From the NCBI RefSeq assembly GCF_019890615.1, contig NZ_JAINVZ010000014.1, forward strand, positions 1 to 64,000: a stretch of DNA of 64,000 nt, written 5' to 3'. The stretch is from Streptantibioticus parmotrematis (lineage in GTDB: Bacteria; Actinomycetota; Actinomycetes; Streptomycetales; Streptomycetaceae). This document shows positions 33,447-41,138 of the stretch, one piece after another. Positions within the stretch are counted from its first letter, which is position 1; each line of letters begins with the position of its first letter. The position numbers and the translations under genes were made by a program. Below the pieces are notes generated by a model. That model was not told the DNA's origin. It worked only from the letters and a program-made list of their open reading frames with translations, and ran no database searches.

Positions 33447-33488
33447 CGCGGCCGTGGACGGTGATCCTGCGGGCCGTCCACGGCCGCG
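33447..33488. terminator. Bidirectional terminator between MFS and secreted-protein genes
   Basis: 15-bp perfect arms CGCGGCCGTGGACGG (33447-33461) and CCGTCCACGGCCGCG (33474-33488), 12-nt loop, between convergent genes. Confidence 0.8.
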
Positions 33489-33496
33489 CCGACGGT

Positions 33497-33919
33497 TCAG
33501 CTGACGCGGACCGTCACCACGTTGGAGGTGTGCAGGTGCACGGGGTGCTGGTCGTGCGCGTTACGCAGGCCGTACAGCACCGCGCGGAACTCCAGGTTGC
33601 CGCGGCGCGCGGACGTGCCGTGCGCGGTGACGTGCGCGTCACCCTTGACCGCGGCGCTGCAGTTCTCCTGGTGCCATCCCTCGCCGAAGCCGTTCTCCTC
33701 CAGGCACAGCTGGTGCAGGAAGCCGGCGCTGTCGTCGTCGCCCTGGGCCGTGATCGTGATGGTCTTGCCGACGTGCGCCGTGTGCGGCGCCGTGATGTCC
33801 GCACCGCCCTTGGCGAACGCGGGCGCGGCGGCCAGCGTCAGCGACGCCAGGCCCAGCGCGCCGATCACGGCCGCCCGGCCGCCGCGCGTCCTCAGCCCGG
33901 TCTTCTTCGTCCTGGTCAT
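33497..33919 (-). CDS. Small secreted protein of unknown function
   Basis: 140 residues. Signal peptide 1-36 (KKTGLRTRGGRAAVIGALGLASLTLAAAPAFA). The mature part is about 104 residues, beta-rich (AHVGKTITITAQGDDD), with two Cys (HQLCLEEN, QENCSAAV) that could form a disulfide, and ends SNVVTVRVS. It resembles small immunoglobulin-like exported proteins, but no family is recognised. RBS GGAGGAC precedes ATG 33919. Confidence 0.75.
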   Translation of the reverse strand: MTRTKKTGLRTRGGRAAVIGALGLASLTLAAAPAFAKGGADITAPHTAHVGKTITITAQGDDDSAGFLHQLCLEENGFGEGWHQENCSAAVKGDAHVTAHGTSARRGNLEFRAVLYGLRNAHDQHPVHLHTSNVVTVRVS

Positions 33920-34186
33920 GGACTGTCCTCCCCGCGGAGATCCCACCTCGTGGGTCCCGCCCCTTCGCGAAGGCGCCCCGTGCGCCTCACTGATCACTCA
34001 CACGGGCTGACGGCCCCCGCGGGTTCCGCTTCGCCCGACGCCGTTACGGAACCCGGACAAACCTGGCGGTGGACGCTCGCGCGCCTCGCGGCCACGGATC
34101 GGGCGGCAGGTCGGCCACGCGGCAGGCCGCGCATCGGCCACACGCCAGGCCGCGCATCGGCCACGCTTCGGAACTGCGGCCGTGCG

Positions 34187-34504
34187 TCAGGCCGTCGCGG
34201 CCGGCGACAGCAGCTGCCCCAGGCGGTGGCGCTGCTGCCGCGTCAGCCCGCCCACCCTGCGGCGCTCCGCGATGCCGAACTCCCGCATCACCTGCGTGGC
34301 GTGGATCGCGTCGACCCACGGCAGCGCCTCGATCACCTCGCGCACACGCAGCACCTGGATCGCCGCGTCCTCGTCCTCCAGGACCTCGGCGAAGGGCCGT
34401 CCGGCGGCCAGTTGGGCGAGTACTCGCTCGCAGTCGACGGACTCGGCCCGGGCGCCGTACCGACCTGAACGCGAGAACCTACGCAGAACGTACCGGTCCA
34501 CCAT
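34187..34504 (-). CDS. Actinobacterial IHF-like (mIHF) paralogue
   Basis: 105 residues. The C-terminal 50 match the DNA-binding region of actinobacterial integration host factor: VIEALPWVDAIHATQVMREFGIAERRRVGGLTRQQ parallels LPGVGKVRAKQIMERLGISESRRVRGLG of the housekeeping protein, including a GI(A/S)E(R/S)RRV core. The N-terminal 50 residues do not resemble housekeeping IHF, and the helix-hairpin GVGK is replaced by WVDA. It is therefore a divergent paralogue that may have altered DNA contacts. It stands alone on the minus strand. Confidence 0.8.
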   Translation of the reverse strand: MVDRYVLRRFSRSGRYGARAESVDCERVLAQLAAGRPFAEVLEDEDAAIQVLRVREVIEALPWVDAIHATQVMREFGIAERRRVGGLTRQQRHRLGQLLSPAATA

Positions 34505-34608
34505 GGCCTCCCAGCGAAAAAACCTGATGCACCATCATGCCCATTGACGGGTATACGACGCCTGGCGGCACACCGGAATTCGCGAACGTCAACCCCGGAA
34601 AGCGGGGC

Positions 34609-34662
34609 GGCGGGGCGGGCATTGGAGGTGCGAGTCCCCGCGGGGATTCGGCCCGCCCCGCC
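34609..34662. other. Nested double hairpin
   Basis: Outer arms GGCGGGGCGGGC (34609-34620) and GCCCGCCCCGCC (34651-34662) are perfect 12-bp complements. Inside, GAGTCCCC (34632-34639) pairs with GGGGATTC (34642-34649) with one G-T pair. It lies in a 330-bp gene-free stretch (34505-34837) between the IHF-like gene and the terminator of the gene at 34838. It could be a terminator or a structured RNA element. Confidence 0.45.
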
Positions 34663-34770
34663 AGGGATTCCCCTACCCGGCCCTCGGCACCGTTAATTCA
34701 CCCACCGCGGAACGCGGGGCTGCCGGAGCCGCCGAAACACCGGAACGCCAGGGCGCCGGAACGCCGCGAT

Positions 34771-34819
34771 GACCGGCCGGGAGCGCCACCCACGATTCGG
34801 GTGACGCTCCCGGCCGGTC
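34771..34819 (-). terminator. Terminator for the small membrane-protein gene
   Basis: Arms GACCGGCCGGGAGCGCCACC and GGTGACGCTCCCGGCCGGTC (one mismatch), 9-nt loop. It lies 19 bp beyond the stop codon of the gene at 34838-35005. Confidence 0.85.
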
Positions 34820-34837
34820 CAGGGACCTGATCTCAGA

Positions 34838-35005
34838 TCACCATCGGTACCAGCGGCTGCGGCCGGCGCCTTCGCCACTGCGGACCAGGAAGCCCAGCAG
34901 CCAGAGCACCAACACCACCACCGCGACCCACCACAGCACCTTCAACGCGAAACCCGCACCGAAGAGAATCAGGGCAAGCAACAGAACGACAAGCAAGGGA
35001 CCCAT
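34838..35005 (-). CDS. Lmo0937-like small hydrophobic membrane protein (DUF5670 type)
   Basis: 55 residues with a hydrophobic core of two closely spaced helices (GPLLVVLLLALILFGAGFAL and LWWVAVVVLVLWLLGFLV) and a short Arg/Ser/Tyr tail, as in the Lmo0937/DUF5670 group. I chose ATG 35005 because GGAGG lies 9 nt upstream; a second in-frame ATG 6 nt earlier is too close to it. It diverges from the csbD-like gene; both families are linked to stress responses elsewhere. Confidence 0.85.
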   Translation of the reverse strand: MGPLLVVLLLALILFGAGFALKVLWWVAVVVLVLWLLGFLVRSGEGAGRSRWYRW

Positions 35006-35133
35006 TTTCATCCACCTCCACCACGGCCAGTGCCCGGCGTCCATAAGATCATTCCTCCGATTCCCCGGGTTTGAAGGGAGTTGATCCGGTGAGGCTTCCC
35101 GACAGCACAGACGAGCCCCCAAGGAGGCGCGGG

Positions 35134-35307
35134 ATGAGTGCCGAGCAGAAGGCCAAGGCGAAGGCCGAGCAGGCGACCGGAGCGGTCAAGAAGACCGTGG
35201 GCAAGACGGTCGGCAACGAGAGCATGCGGGCCGAGGGCGAGGCCGAGCAGACCAAGGGCGACGCCCGCGCCGCGAAGGAGAAGGGCAAGGACGCGTTGCG
35301 TCCGTAA
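35134..35307 (+). CDS. CsbD-family stress-response protein
   Basis: 57 residues, highly charged and Lys/Glu/Ala-rich: KAKAEQATGAVKKTVGKTVGNESMRAEGEAEQTKGD, matching the CsbD repeat. AAGGAGG (35121-35127) precedes ATG 35134 by 6 nt. In Bacillus csbD is sigma-B controlled. A strong terminator follows 33 bp after the stop. Function of the family is unknown. Confidence 0.92.
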   Translation: MSAEQKAKAKAEQATGAVKKTVGKTVGNESMRAEGEAEQTKGDARAAKEKGKDALRP

Positions 35308-35340
35308 CAGACCTCCCTGGGCGGGGAGATGGGGAAAGAG

Positions 35341-35369
35341 GTGGGGCGGCCCGATCCGGGCCGCCCCAC
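35341..35369 (+). terminator. Terminator after csbD
   Basis: Perfect 13-bp arms GTGGGGCGGCCCG and CGGGCCGCCCCAC with a 3-nt loop, followed by TTTGCC. Confidence 0.9.
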
Positions 35370-35534
35370 TTTGCCGTACCTGGCTTTGCCGTACCTGGAA
35401 CCTTGTCGCCCCGGAACGGTCATATCCGGAACGGTCGCACCCAGAATTGTCCGCCGGAGCCCGGCCGGGCCCGCCGTGCTCCGGGAGTACGCCGCTTCGC
35501 CGGGGCCGATCGTCGCTTCGCCGGGGCCGATCGT
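35370..35534. repeat. Cluster of three short tandem duplications
   Basis: TTTGCCGTACCTGG(C/A) at 35370 and 35385 (period 15); CCGGAACGGTC at 35411 and 35426 (period 15); CGCTTCGCCGGGGCCGATCGT (21 bp) at 35493 and 35514. All lie between csbD and the small Gly-rich protein gene. Confidence 0.85.
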
Positions 35535-35551
35535 CAAGGGGGAGAGATCCG

Positions 35552-35800
35552 GTGTCGAATCGTCGTGTCTACGGAATCGTGTTCTTCGCGGTGGTGGCCG
35601 TGCTGGTCCTCGTCTTCTCGCTGGACAGCGGCTCGGGACGGTCGAGTGACCCGGGCGGCGGGGTCTCCGTCTCCGGCGGTGCCCACGGCGGTGGAACGGA
35701 CCACGAGAACGGCGGAGGCGGCTCCGGCGAAGAGGGCGGGAGCGGCGAAGGTGGCGGGGGCGGAAGCGGTGAGGGCGGCGGAGGCGGGGGCGGCGAATAG
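35552..35800 (+). CDS. Membrane-anchored Gly/Ser/Glu-rich small protein
   Basis: 82 residues from GTG 35552, preceded by GGGGGAG. One membrane helix at 8-24 (GIVFFAVVAVLVLVFSL) right after a basic N terminus, then an extracellular Gly/Ser/Glu-rich tail with repeated GGGGSGE-like units. No domain is recognised. The region just upstream is full of short duplications. The tail composition is low complexity, but the positioned start and helix support a real gene. Confidence 0.6.
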   Translation: MSNRRVYGIVFFAVVAVLVLVFSLDSGSGRSSDPGGGVSVSGGAHGGGTDHENGGGGSGEEGGSGEGGGGGSGEGGGGGGGE

Positions 35801-35910
35801 CCGGAAACCCAGGGCTCGTTCCTCTCCCGCCCCGTCCCGCCCCGGCGGACACCTGACATGGGTGTCCGCCGGGGCGGCGAAAGCCTCAGGCCTCCCTGGA
35901 CACTCAGGTC

Positions 35911-36900
35911 TCAGGAGGCCGTGGTGGTGAACTGGCCGGTGCCGCTGCTGCTCGGGGCGATCCAGTCGCTCCAGTTCGTCACGTCGTAGTCGGCGTAGCC
36001 GTTGTTCGGCTTGGCGGCGGAACTCGTGGAGCCCGAGATGGTGACCGGGTCGCCCTCATTGGCGAAGTCGAAGAACCACTCCGCGTTGGGCTTCGACAGG
36101 TGGACGCAGCCGTGCGAGCCGGTGCCGTGGCCCGGTTCGGGGTCGCCGTCGGAGTAGTGCACGTACGTACCGGAGGTCGTCAGCTGCACGGCGAACGGGT
36201 AGTCCCCGTGGTAGTAGTTCGGGTCGCTCTTGCTGCACGCTATGTGGACGCTGCACGAATCCATGAGCACCTCGCGGGCCTTGCCGATCACCGCCATCGT
36301 CCCGTTCCACGAGGGGTACTGCGGGCTGCCGGCGTCGATCGGGAAGGTCTTCACCACGGTGCCGTTCTCGGACACCTTCATCAGGTGCTGGTCCGCGTAC
36401 ACGTGCACCTCGTCGTCCTTCCCGATGGTGAACGAGTGCACGTAGGAGTGGACCCCGTAGCGCCCGTTCCCGTCCCCCACCCCGGTGAGCTGGGCGTTGA
36501 GGGTGACCTTCGTCCCGGCCGGCCAGTACGCCTTGGGCCGGAAGTCCACCCGCGTGGAGTCGAACCAGTGCCACGCGCCGGTGACCGGGGTCGACGTGGT
36601 GAGCTTCAGGTGCTTCTCGATGTCCGCGCGCGCCGAGGCGGCCACCGGCTTGCTGAAGGTGACGGAGATCGGCATCGCCACCCCCACCGTCGTACCGTTC
36701 TGCGGCTCGATGGTGTTGAGCAGCATCTGCGGTCGCTGGGGCGTCGACGACGGGCTCGCGCTGCCGCTCGCCTTCGCCGTGGTCGAGGCGCCCGCCGCGC
36801 CGGACTTTGAGTCGGACGAGTTGCCCCCGCAGCCGCTCATGCCCAACGCCATGGCCCCTACCAGCGCAGCCACGCCAATGCCCTTGCTCATCCTGCTCAC
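35911..36900 (-). CDS. L,D-transpeptidase lipoprotein (YkuD family)
   Basis: 329 residues from GTG 36900. Lipoprotein signal with C24 in LGMSGCGG. Residues about 60-160 form an Ig-like domain (TVGVAMPISVTFSKPV, GAWHWFDSTRVDFRPKAYWPAGT) as in actinobacterial Ldt enzymes, then the YkuD domain: PIDAGSPQYPSWNGTMAV, VHYSDGD, and catalytic HGTGSHGCVHLS with H263 and C265. The usual R after the catalytic Cys (SHGCVR) is H here. It cross-links peptidoglycan stems 3-3 outside the membrane and can confer beta-lactam tolerance. Confidence 0.92.
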   Translation of the reverse strand: MSRMSKGIGVAALVGAMALGMSGCGGNSSDSKSGAAGASTTAKASGSASPSSTPQRPQMLLNTIEPQNGTTVGVAMPISVTFSKPVAASARADIEKHLKLTTSTPVTGAWHWFDSTRVDFRPKAYWPAGTKVTLNAQLTGVGDGNGRYGVHSYVHSFTIGKDDEVHVYADQHLMKVSENGTVVKTFPIDAGSPQYPSWNGTMAVIGKAREVLMDSCSVHIACSKSDPNYYHGDYPFAVQLTTSGTYVHYSDGDPEPGHGTGSHGCVHLSKPNAEWFFDFANEGDPVTISGSTSSAAKPNNGYADYDVTNWSDWIAPSSSGTGQFTTTAS

Positions 36901-37327
36901 GGTGATGCCCGCCCTATGATCGTTTCCCTACCCCGGCACCGAGCTAGACATCGTGCGGGGTCGCGTCAGTTCCCGCCCCGGCTGACCGATTGGGACGAGA
37001 CCCGCCCGGAAGTCTCTCGTACCCGGGCGGACGCCGGGGCGGGCCGCTCCGCCGTGGTCGCCGCCGCCCGCTCCGACGAGGGGCGCGGGGGTCGGCCCCG
37101 CTCCCCCGCCGGTTCGAGGGTCGCCGCGCACTCCACGAGGTGCGTTGTCGTTGTCAGAACCCGCTTTCCGGCTCTGCGGGGAGCTTTTCCCGTCGCCGGA
37201 GCGGCAAACGGGCATCAGGGCATCAGGGCATCAGGGCATCAGGGGAGCGTCGACCGCTCGCCGGGCACGCACCTCGGCGGGCACCACCCGGGGTACGTGA
37301 CCCCGAAGCACGTGACGGCACGGCCGT
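36901..37327. other. Gene-free 430-bp interval
   Basis: It holds the promoter of the L,D-transpeptidase gene and the 3' flank of the AraC gene. The only structure seen is four tandem 8-bp GCATCAGG units (37212-37243). Confidence 0.55.
37212..37243. repeat. Four tandem 8-bp repeats GCATCAGG
   Basis: Four exact copies in a row, 85 bp downstream of the AraC gene stop. They look like a slippage-prone microsatellite; no gene or obvious operator overlaps them. Confidence 0.8.
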
Positions 37328-38122
37328 TCAACCCGCGGGTCGCCTGCCGTGCCCGCGCGCCTCGGCCCGGTACTCGCCGGGCGTCCGGCCCATGGTGCGG
37401 GCGAACGTGTCGATGAAGGCGCTGGTGGTGACCCAGCCGCAGCGCTGCGCCGCCTCCGTGACGGTCGCGCCCTCGGCCAGCAGGACCATCGCGTGGAACA
37501 CCCTCGTGTTGGTCCGCCACTGGGGGTAGGTCATGCCGAACTCGGCCCGGAACAGCCGCGCCAGCGTGCGTTCCCCCACTCCCACGCGGCGCGCCAGCCA
37601 TGTCACGGTCCGTGGTCGGCTCAGGTCGTCGGTCACCACCTGACACGCCTGGGCGAGCCGGGGATCGTGGGGCGCCGGCAGGGTCAGGGGCTGGGCGTGG
37701 GCGCGGCGCAGCCGGTCGTTCAGAACGGCATGGATGCGCCGCGCCTCGGACGCGGGCAGCGCGGGATCGCTGCCCGCGATGAGGAGTTCGCGCAGCAACG
37801 TGTCGACGGCGACGACGGTGGGCGAGTCGACCGGCAGCGGGGCGCCGTCGGCCGGGAAGCCCAGGGTGTGGACGGAGGAGAGCCCGTACACGCGGTGCTC
37901 GTGCCAGGTGTTCGCGGGAATCCAGATGGCGCGGGCGCTGGAGGCGACCCAGGATCCCTGCCCGGTCCTGACCGCGATGACCCCGGTGCTGACGTAGACG
38001 AGCTGGTGGTACTCGTGACGGTGGCCGGAGATCACCGCGCCGGCCTCGTGGGCGTGGCTGCTGGCGATCGCGCGGAACGGGTGGCTGTTCTCCGACACGA
38101 GCGGATGGCTGTTCTCCGACAC
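37328..38122 (-). CDS. AraC-family transcriptional regulator
   Basis: 264 residues from GTG 38122. An N-terminal cupin (AGAVISGHRHEYHQLVYVSTGVIAV...WIPANTWHEHRV) and a C-terminal double HTH (VTWLARRVGVGERTLARLF, VTEAAQRCGWVTTSAFIDTFARTMGRTPGEYR). The first 16 codons are a 24-bp duplication, so two GTG starts (38122 and 38098) share the context GTGTCGGAGAACAGCCA. It diverges from the MFS gene at 38178, its likely target. Confidence 0.9.
   Translation of the reverse strand: MSENSHPLVSENSHPFRAIASSHAHEAGAVISGHRHEYHQLVYVSTGVIAVRTGQGSWVASSARAIWIPANTWHEHRVYGLSSVHTLGFPADGAPLPVDSPTVVAVDTLLRELLIAGSDPALPASEARRIHAVLNDRLRRAHAQPLTLPAPHDPRLAQACQVVTDDLSRPRTVTWLARRVGVGERTLARLFRAEFGMTYPQWRTNTRVFHAMVLLAEGATVTEAAQRCGWVTTSAFIDTFARTMGRTPGEYRAEARGHGRRPAG
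38075..38122 (-). repeat. 24-bp tandem duplication containing the AraC start codon
   Basis: GTGTCGGAGAACAGCCATCC (38122-38103) and GTGTCGGAGAACAGCCACCC (38098-38079) are in-frame repeats that encode SENSHPL and SENSHPF and give two alternative starts. Confidence 0.9.
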
Positions 38123-38177
38123 AATAAGGCAGATTATCGGAAGCGCGAGCGTGTCGACGCGTGACAGCGTGCTTCTC

Positions 38178-39461
38178 ATGAACGCAGCACGAAAACGCCC
38201 GGCGGCCCTGCGGCGGATCGCCCTCGACACCCGACCGCTGCGGATACCGGCCTACCGGCGCCTTCTGGCCGGGCAGGGAAGCTCGTACATCGGAACGATG
38301 CTGACCGGCGTCGCCGTCCCGGTCCAGATGTACTCGCTGTCCCATTCGTCGCTGTACGTGGGCCTGACGGGGATGGCCGGTTTCCTGCCGATCATCGCCT
38401 TCGGCCTGTACGGCGGGGCTGTCGCCGACCGGGTGGACCGGCGACTGCTCTACCTGTGGTCGTCGCTGGTGACCTGGGTGACGACGCTGGCCCTGCTCGG
38501 CCAGACGCTCCTGGACGTCCGATCCGAAGGGCTCATCCTCGCCCTGGTGGCCGTCCAGGCGGCGTCGTTCGCGGTGGCCTCCTCGGCGCGCGGCGCCATC
38601 ATCCCCGGCATCGTCCCGGCGGAACTGGTCGCCGCCGCCAACACGCTCAACTTCACGGCGGGCAACCTGGGCGAAGTGCTCGGGCCGCTGATCGCCGGCG
38701 CCCTCGTCGGCCTGCCGCACGGCTTCGCGTACGCCTACGGGGCCGACGCCCTGCTGTTCACCTTGTCGCTCTACTCGACCTTCCGACTGCCCTCCCTCAC
38801 GGCCGCCGGGCAGGACGCCTCCTGGCGGGGCGGGATGCGCTCGGTGCTCGACGGTCTGCGCTTCATCAGGACCAGCCCGGTGGTGATGATGTCCTTCGCG
38901 GTGGACATCGCCGCCATGGTGCTGGCGATGCCGCGCGCCCTCTTCCCCCAGGCGGTCGCGCTGCGTTTCCACGGCGGGATCGGCCTGCTGTACTCGTCCA
39001 TCGCCATCGGCTCGGTGGTGGCCGGGCTGTTCAGCGGATGGATCGGCAGGGTGCGGCGTCAGGGTGTCGCGCTCACCTGCGCGGTGGCCTGCTGGGCTGC
39101 CGCCATCGCCCTGGCGGGGCTGACCCGCGATCTGGCGACGGCCGTGGCGCTGCTGGCGCTGGCGGGTGCGGCGGATCTGGTCAGCGCGGTCTATCGGCAG
39201 ACGATCCTCCAGACCTACGCCCCCGACGAGATGCGCGGACGTATGCAAGGTGTGTTCACCGTGGTCGTGGCGGGTGGCCCGCGGCTCGGCGACCTGCGCG
39301 CCGGGGCGATGGCCGCCACCACGGGCCTCGGCCTGGCCTGGACGGGCAGCGCGACGCTGTGTCTCGTCCTCGTCCTGGTGACCGCTTCGTGCGTACGGCC
39401 CTTCTGGCACTACACCGTGCGGGAGCAGGACCACGAGGAGAAGGTGCCGGCGGCGGTGTGA
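38178..39461 (+). CDS. MFS transporter (EntS/MFS_3-like exporter)
   Basis: 427 residues with about 12 membrane helices. The loop LYGGAVADRVDRRLLYL after helix 2 is the MFS signature, and RGAIIPGIVPAELVAAANTLNFTAGNLGEVLGPLIAGALV is typical of MFS_3 exporters related to the enterobactin exporter EntS. A conserved PDEMRGRMQGVFTVV precedes the last helices. It is controlled, most likely, by the divergent AraC protein 55 bp away. A terminator lies 45 bp beyond the stop. Confidence 0.87.
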   Translation: MNAARKRPAALRRIALDTRPLRIPAYRRLLAGQGSSYIGTMLTGVAVPVQMYSLSHSSLYVGLTGMAGFLPIIAFGLYGGAVADRVDRRLLYLWSSLVTWVTTLALLGQTLLDVRSEGLILALVAVQAASFAVASSARGAIIPGIVPAELVAAANTLNFTAGNLGEVLGPLIAGALVGLPHGFAYAYGADALLFTLSLYSTFRLPSLTAAGQDASWRGGMRSVLDGLRFIRTSPVVMMSFAVDIAAMVLAMPRALFPQAVALRFHGGIGLLYSSIAIGSVVAGLFSGWIGRVRRQGVALTCAVACWAAAIALAGLTRDLATAVALLALAGAADLVSAVYRQTILQTYAPDEMRGRMQGVFTVVVAGGPRLGDLRAGAMAATTGLGLAWTGSATLCLVLVLVTASCVRPFWHYTVREQDHEEKVPAAV

Positions 39462-39893
39462 CCGGTGGCGAGAGACGCCGGGGCTTCGTGGCCCACCGGT
39501 CACGGGTGTGGGGTCCCGCCCTGGCAGGACCCCACACCCTCGGTCACGCGTCGGCAGCGGTAACGGCCGCGCCTCCGCCGTCGCGACGCCGGAGACATGC
39601 CCGACTCCTGCCGTGTGACCAGTGATTTCCCCGAGTTCACATGGTTGGCCAGGTGGTCACCTCGCTTTCCTCCCGAAGGGATGAGCATCTGCTGCCCATG
39701 GCGGCGGGGGGCATGTTCGGCCATCCGGCTGACACTGATGACGAAGCGGACATGAACTCACCCCGCCGTCGGGCGACATGCGCAACTCAGAGGTTTAAGG
39801 GGCGCGTTGAGGGGACGACGCAGAACGTGACACCTCGTTGGTTTTCCGGGCCCGTCCCAGGGGAGACGACGAAGCGAAAGGAAGTGATTCTCC
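39462..39893. other. Gene-free interval with terminator
   Basis: Beyond the terminator at 39506-39537 I see no gene; apparent frames here lack start sites and actinomycete third-position bias. It must hold the promoter of the small membrane protein gene. Confidence 0.5.
39506..39537 (+). terminator. Terminator after the MFS gene
   Basis: 11-bp perfect arms GTGTGGGGTCC and GGACCCCACAC with a 10-nt loop. Confidence 0.75.
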
Positions 39894-40109
39894 GTGGACA
39901 AGAGGATTCGCACGCTTTTCTTCTTGTGGTCGTTCTCCGGAATCCTGGCGGGTGCCGTTCTGGGTGCGGCGTCAGAAGGCGTGTTCGGTGCGCTGGTCGG
40001 TGCGGTGCTCGGCTTCGCAGCCGCTTCCGCCGTCGTCTTGTACTGGGGAGAACACGGCGGTGCCCGTCACCGCCGACGCACCCCTGCACACCGACCGCAC
40101 TTGAACTGA
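39894..40109 (+). CDS. Small two-helix membrane protein
   Basis: 71 residues from GTG 39894 with AAAGGAAG 9 nt upstream. Two hydrophobic stretches, FFLWSFSGILAGAVLGAA and GALVGAVLGFAAASAVVLYW, with repeated GxxxG/GAVLG motifs as in helix-packing or glycine-zipper proteins. The C terminus is basic (HRRRTPAHRPH). No family is assigned. A terminator-like hairpin follows at 40148. It marks the left edge of the decayed island. Confidence 0.7.
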   Translation: MDKRIRTLFFLWSFSGILAGAVLGAASEGVFGALVGAVLGFAAASAVVLYWGEHGGARHRRRTPAHRPHLN

Positions 40110-40147
40110 GCCGTACCGGCCCAGGCCGATCACGGGCATTCCCTGGG

Positions 40148-40194
40148 CCTTCCATGACTGCGCTGCCGGTGGCTGGCAGCGCGGTCATGGAAGG
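40148..40194 (+). terminator. Hairpin after the small membrane-protein gene
   Basis: 20-bp arms CCTTCCATGACTGCGCTGCC and GGCAGCGCGGTCATGGAAGG with one mismatch and a 7-nt loop. The strongest hairpin before the island. Confidence 0.75.
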
Positions 40195-40286
40195 TGAGAT
40201 GCCGCGGACCACGGTGGCCTGATTGGGCCCCGTCTTTCTGATGTCGCCGCGTGGCGAAACGTTGACGTGGGATCAGGCTGTCCGTT

Positions 40287-40923
40287 ACGCGGGATCAGGC
40301 TGTTCGTGCACGGCTTGAGCGTCCCCGCTGCGGTGAACGCGTTGGATATCGACGCGATGAGCGAGTCGAGGCGACGGGCGCGGCAGTGCCGATCGGCGGC
40401 CACAGCGCGGCGCAGTGCTCGTCCGTCTCCCTTTCGATGCGCTCGCGTGCAGCGCTCCCCGCGTCGGTGATCACAGCGTCGGAGTCGAGCCAACCGCGCC
40501 CGACGAGGGGGCCGTCGCCGCGTTCCACTCCTCCCACTCCTCGTCGTCCCACTGCTGGGTCGCTCGCGCGAGCGCTGTCGGGAGACGGCCGGTCGCAGTG
40601 TGCGGGACGAGGCAGTCGTACGGCCCGAGGCCGTTGTCAGCGAGTACGACGAGATGGGCATCGCCGCGCCACTCGCGTGCCACCGTGATCCGCTGCCACA
40701 GAGCGACAAGACGATCGGACGGAAGCGCGACCGAGGCGTTAGCGGCGGCGAGCACCTTGTCGGCGTAGTCGGCACCGGCGACGACCGGGTCGATCAGCGA
40801 GCGCGCCTCGGCGAGGTGGTCGTCCGTGAGATGTACGTTGACGCGCCGCATCGCCCGGCCGGCGGCCAAGAAGCGGGCGACCCGCCATCGTTCGGGCGGG
40901 GCGGCGTCCCACACGCCCGCCAT
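40287..40923 (-). pseudogene. SCO6745-family gene, 5'-truncated with frameshifts
   Basis: Three consecutive pieces in different minus-strand frames reconstruct the C-terminal two thirds of an SCO6745-type protein. First WDAAPPERWRVARFLAAG...ADYADKVLAAAN...LVPHTATGRLPTALARATQQWDDEEW (40923 to about 40507), then GWLDSDAVITDAGSAARERI...HCAALWPP (to about 40390), then RLDSLIASISNAFTAAGTL (to 40287). The N terminus is missing; the open start merges with a DUF262 fragment. Two frameshifts make it non-functional. Confidence 0.7.
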
Positions 40924-40928
40924 GCTTC

Positions 40929-41138
40929 CGTTCCGATCCGCCGCACCCCCACCTCGGCATCGGTCTCCCAGAACATCAGGGTGCCGATCGGGTAGCCCCG
41001 ATACATCGAGTCGAAGAGGTCGCGCGTCTTCGCCGCAGACCAGACGAACGGGCATTGAATATCGGGGAGTCCGATACGGCCGCCCTCGATGTCCTCGATC
41101 AGGTGCCGGAGCGTGTAATTCGCGTCGCGATACAGAGT
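40929..41138 (-). pseudogene. DUF262 (GmrSD-type) N-terminal fragment
   Basis: About 70 codons encoding YTLRHLIEDIEGG, RIGLPDIQCPFVW, AAKTRDLFDSMYRGYPIGTLMFW, the start of a DUF262 domain. These domains belong to GmrSD-type enzymes that cut modified DNA. The usual Q-R after IP/LP-D is Q-C, the upstream codons lack a proper start, and the sequence breaks off directly against the SCO6745-like fragment. It is a relic of a lost restriction-type gene. Confidence 0.75.

Noticed and set aside
34630-34662. tRNA-like T-arm sequence (GGTGCGAGTCCC...)
   Set aside because: No acceptor, D-arm or anticodon pairing can be built around it; the bases are better explained by the nested hairpin.
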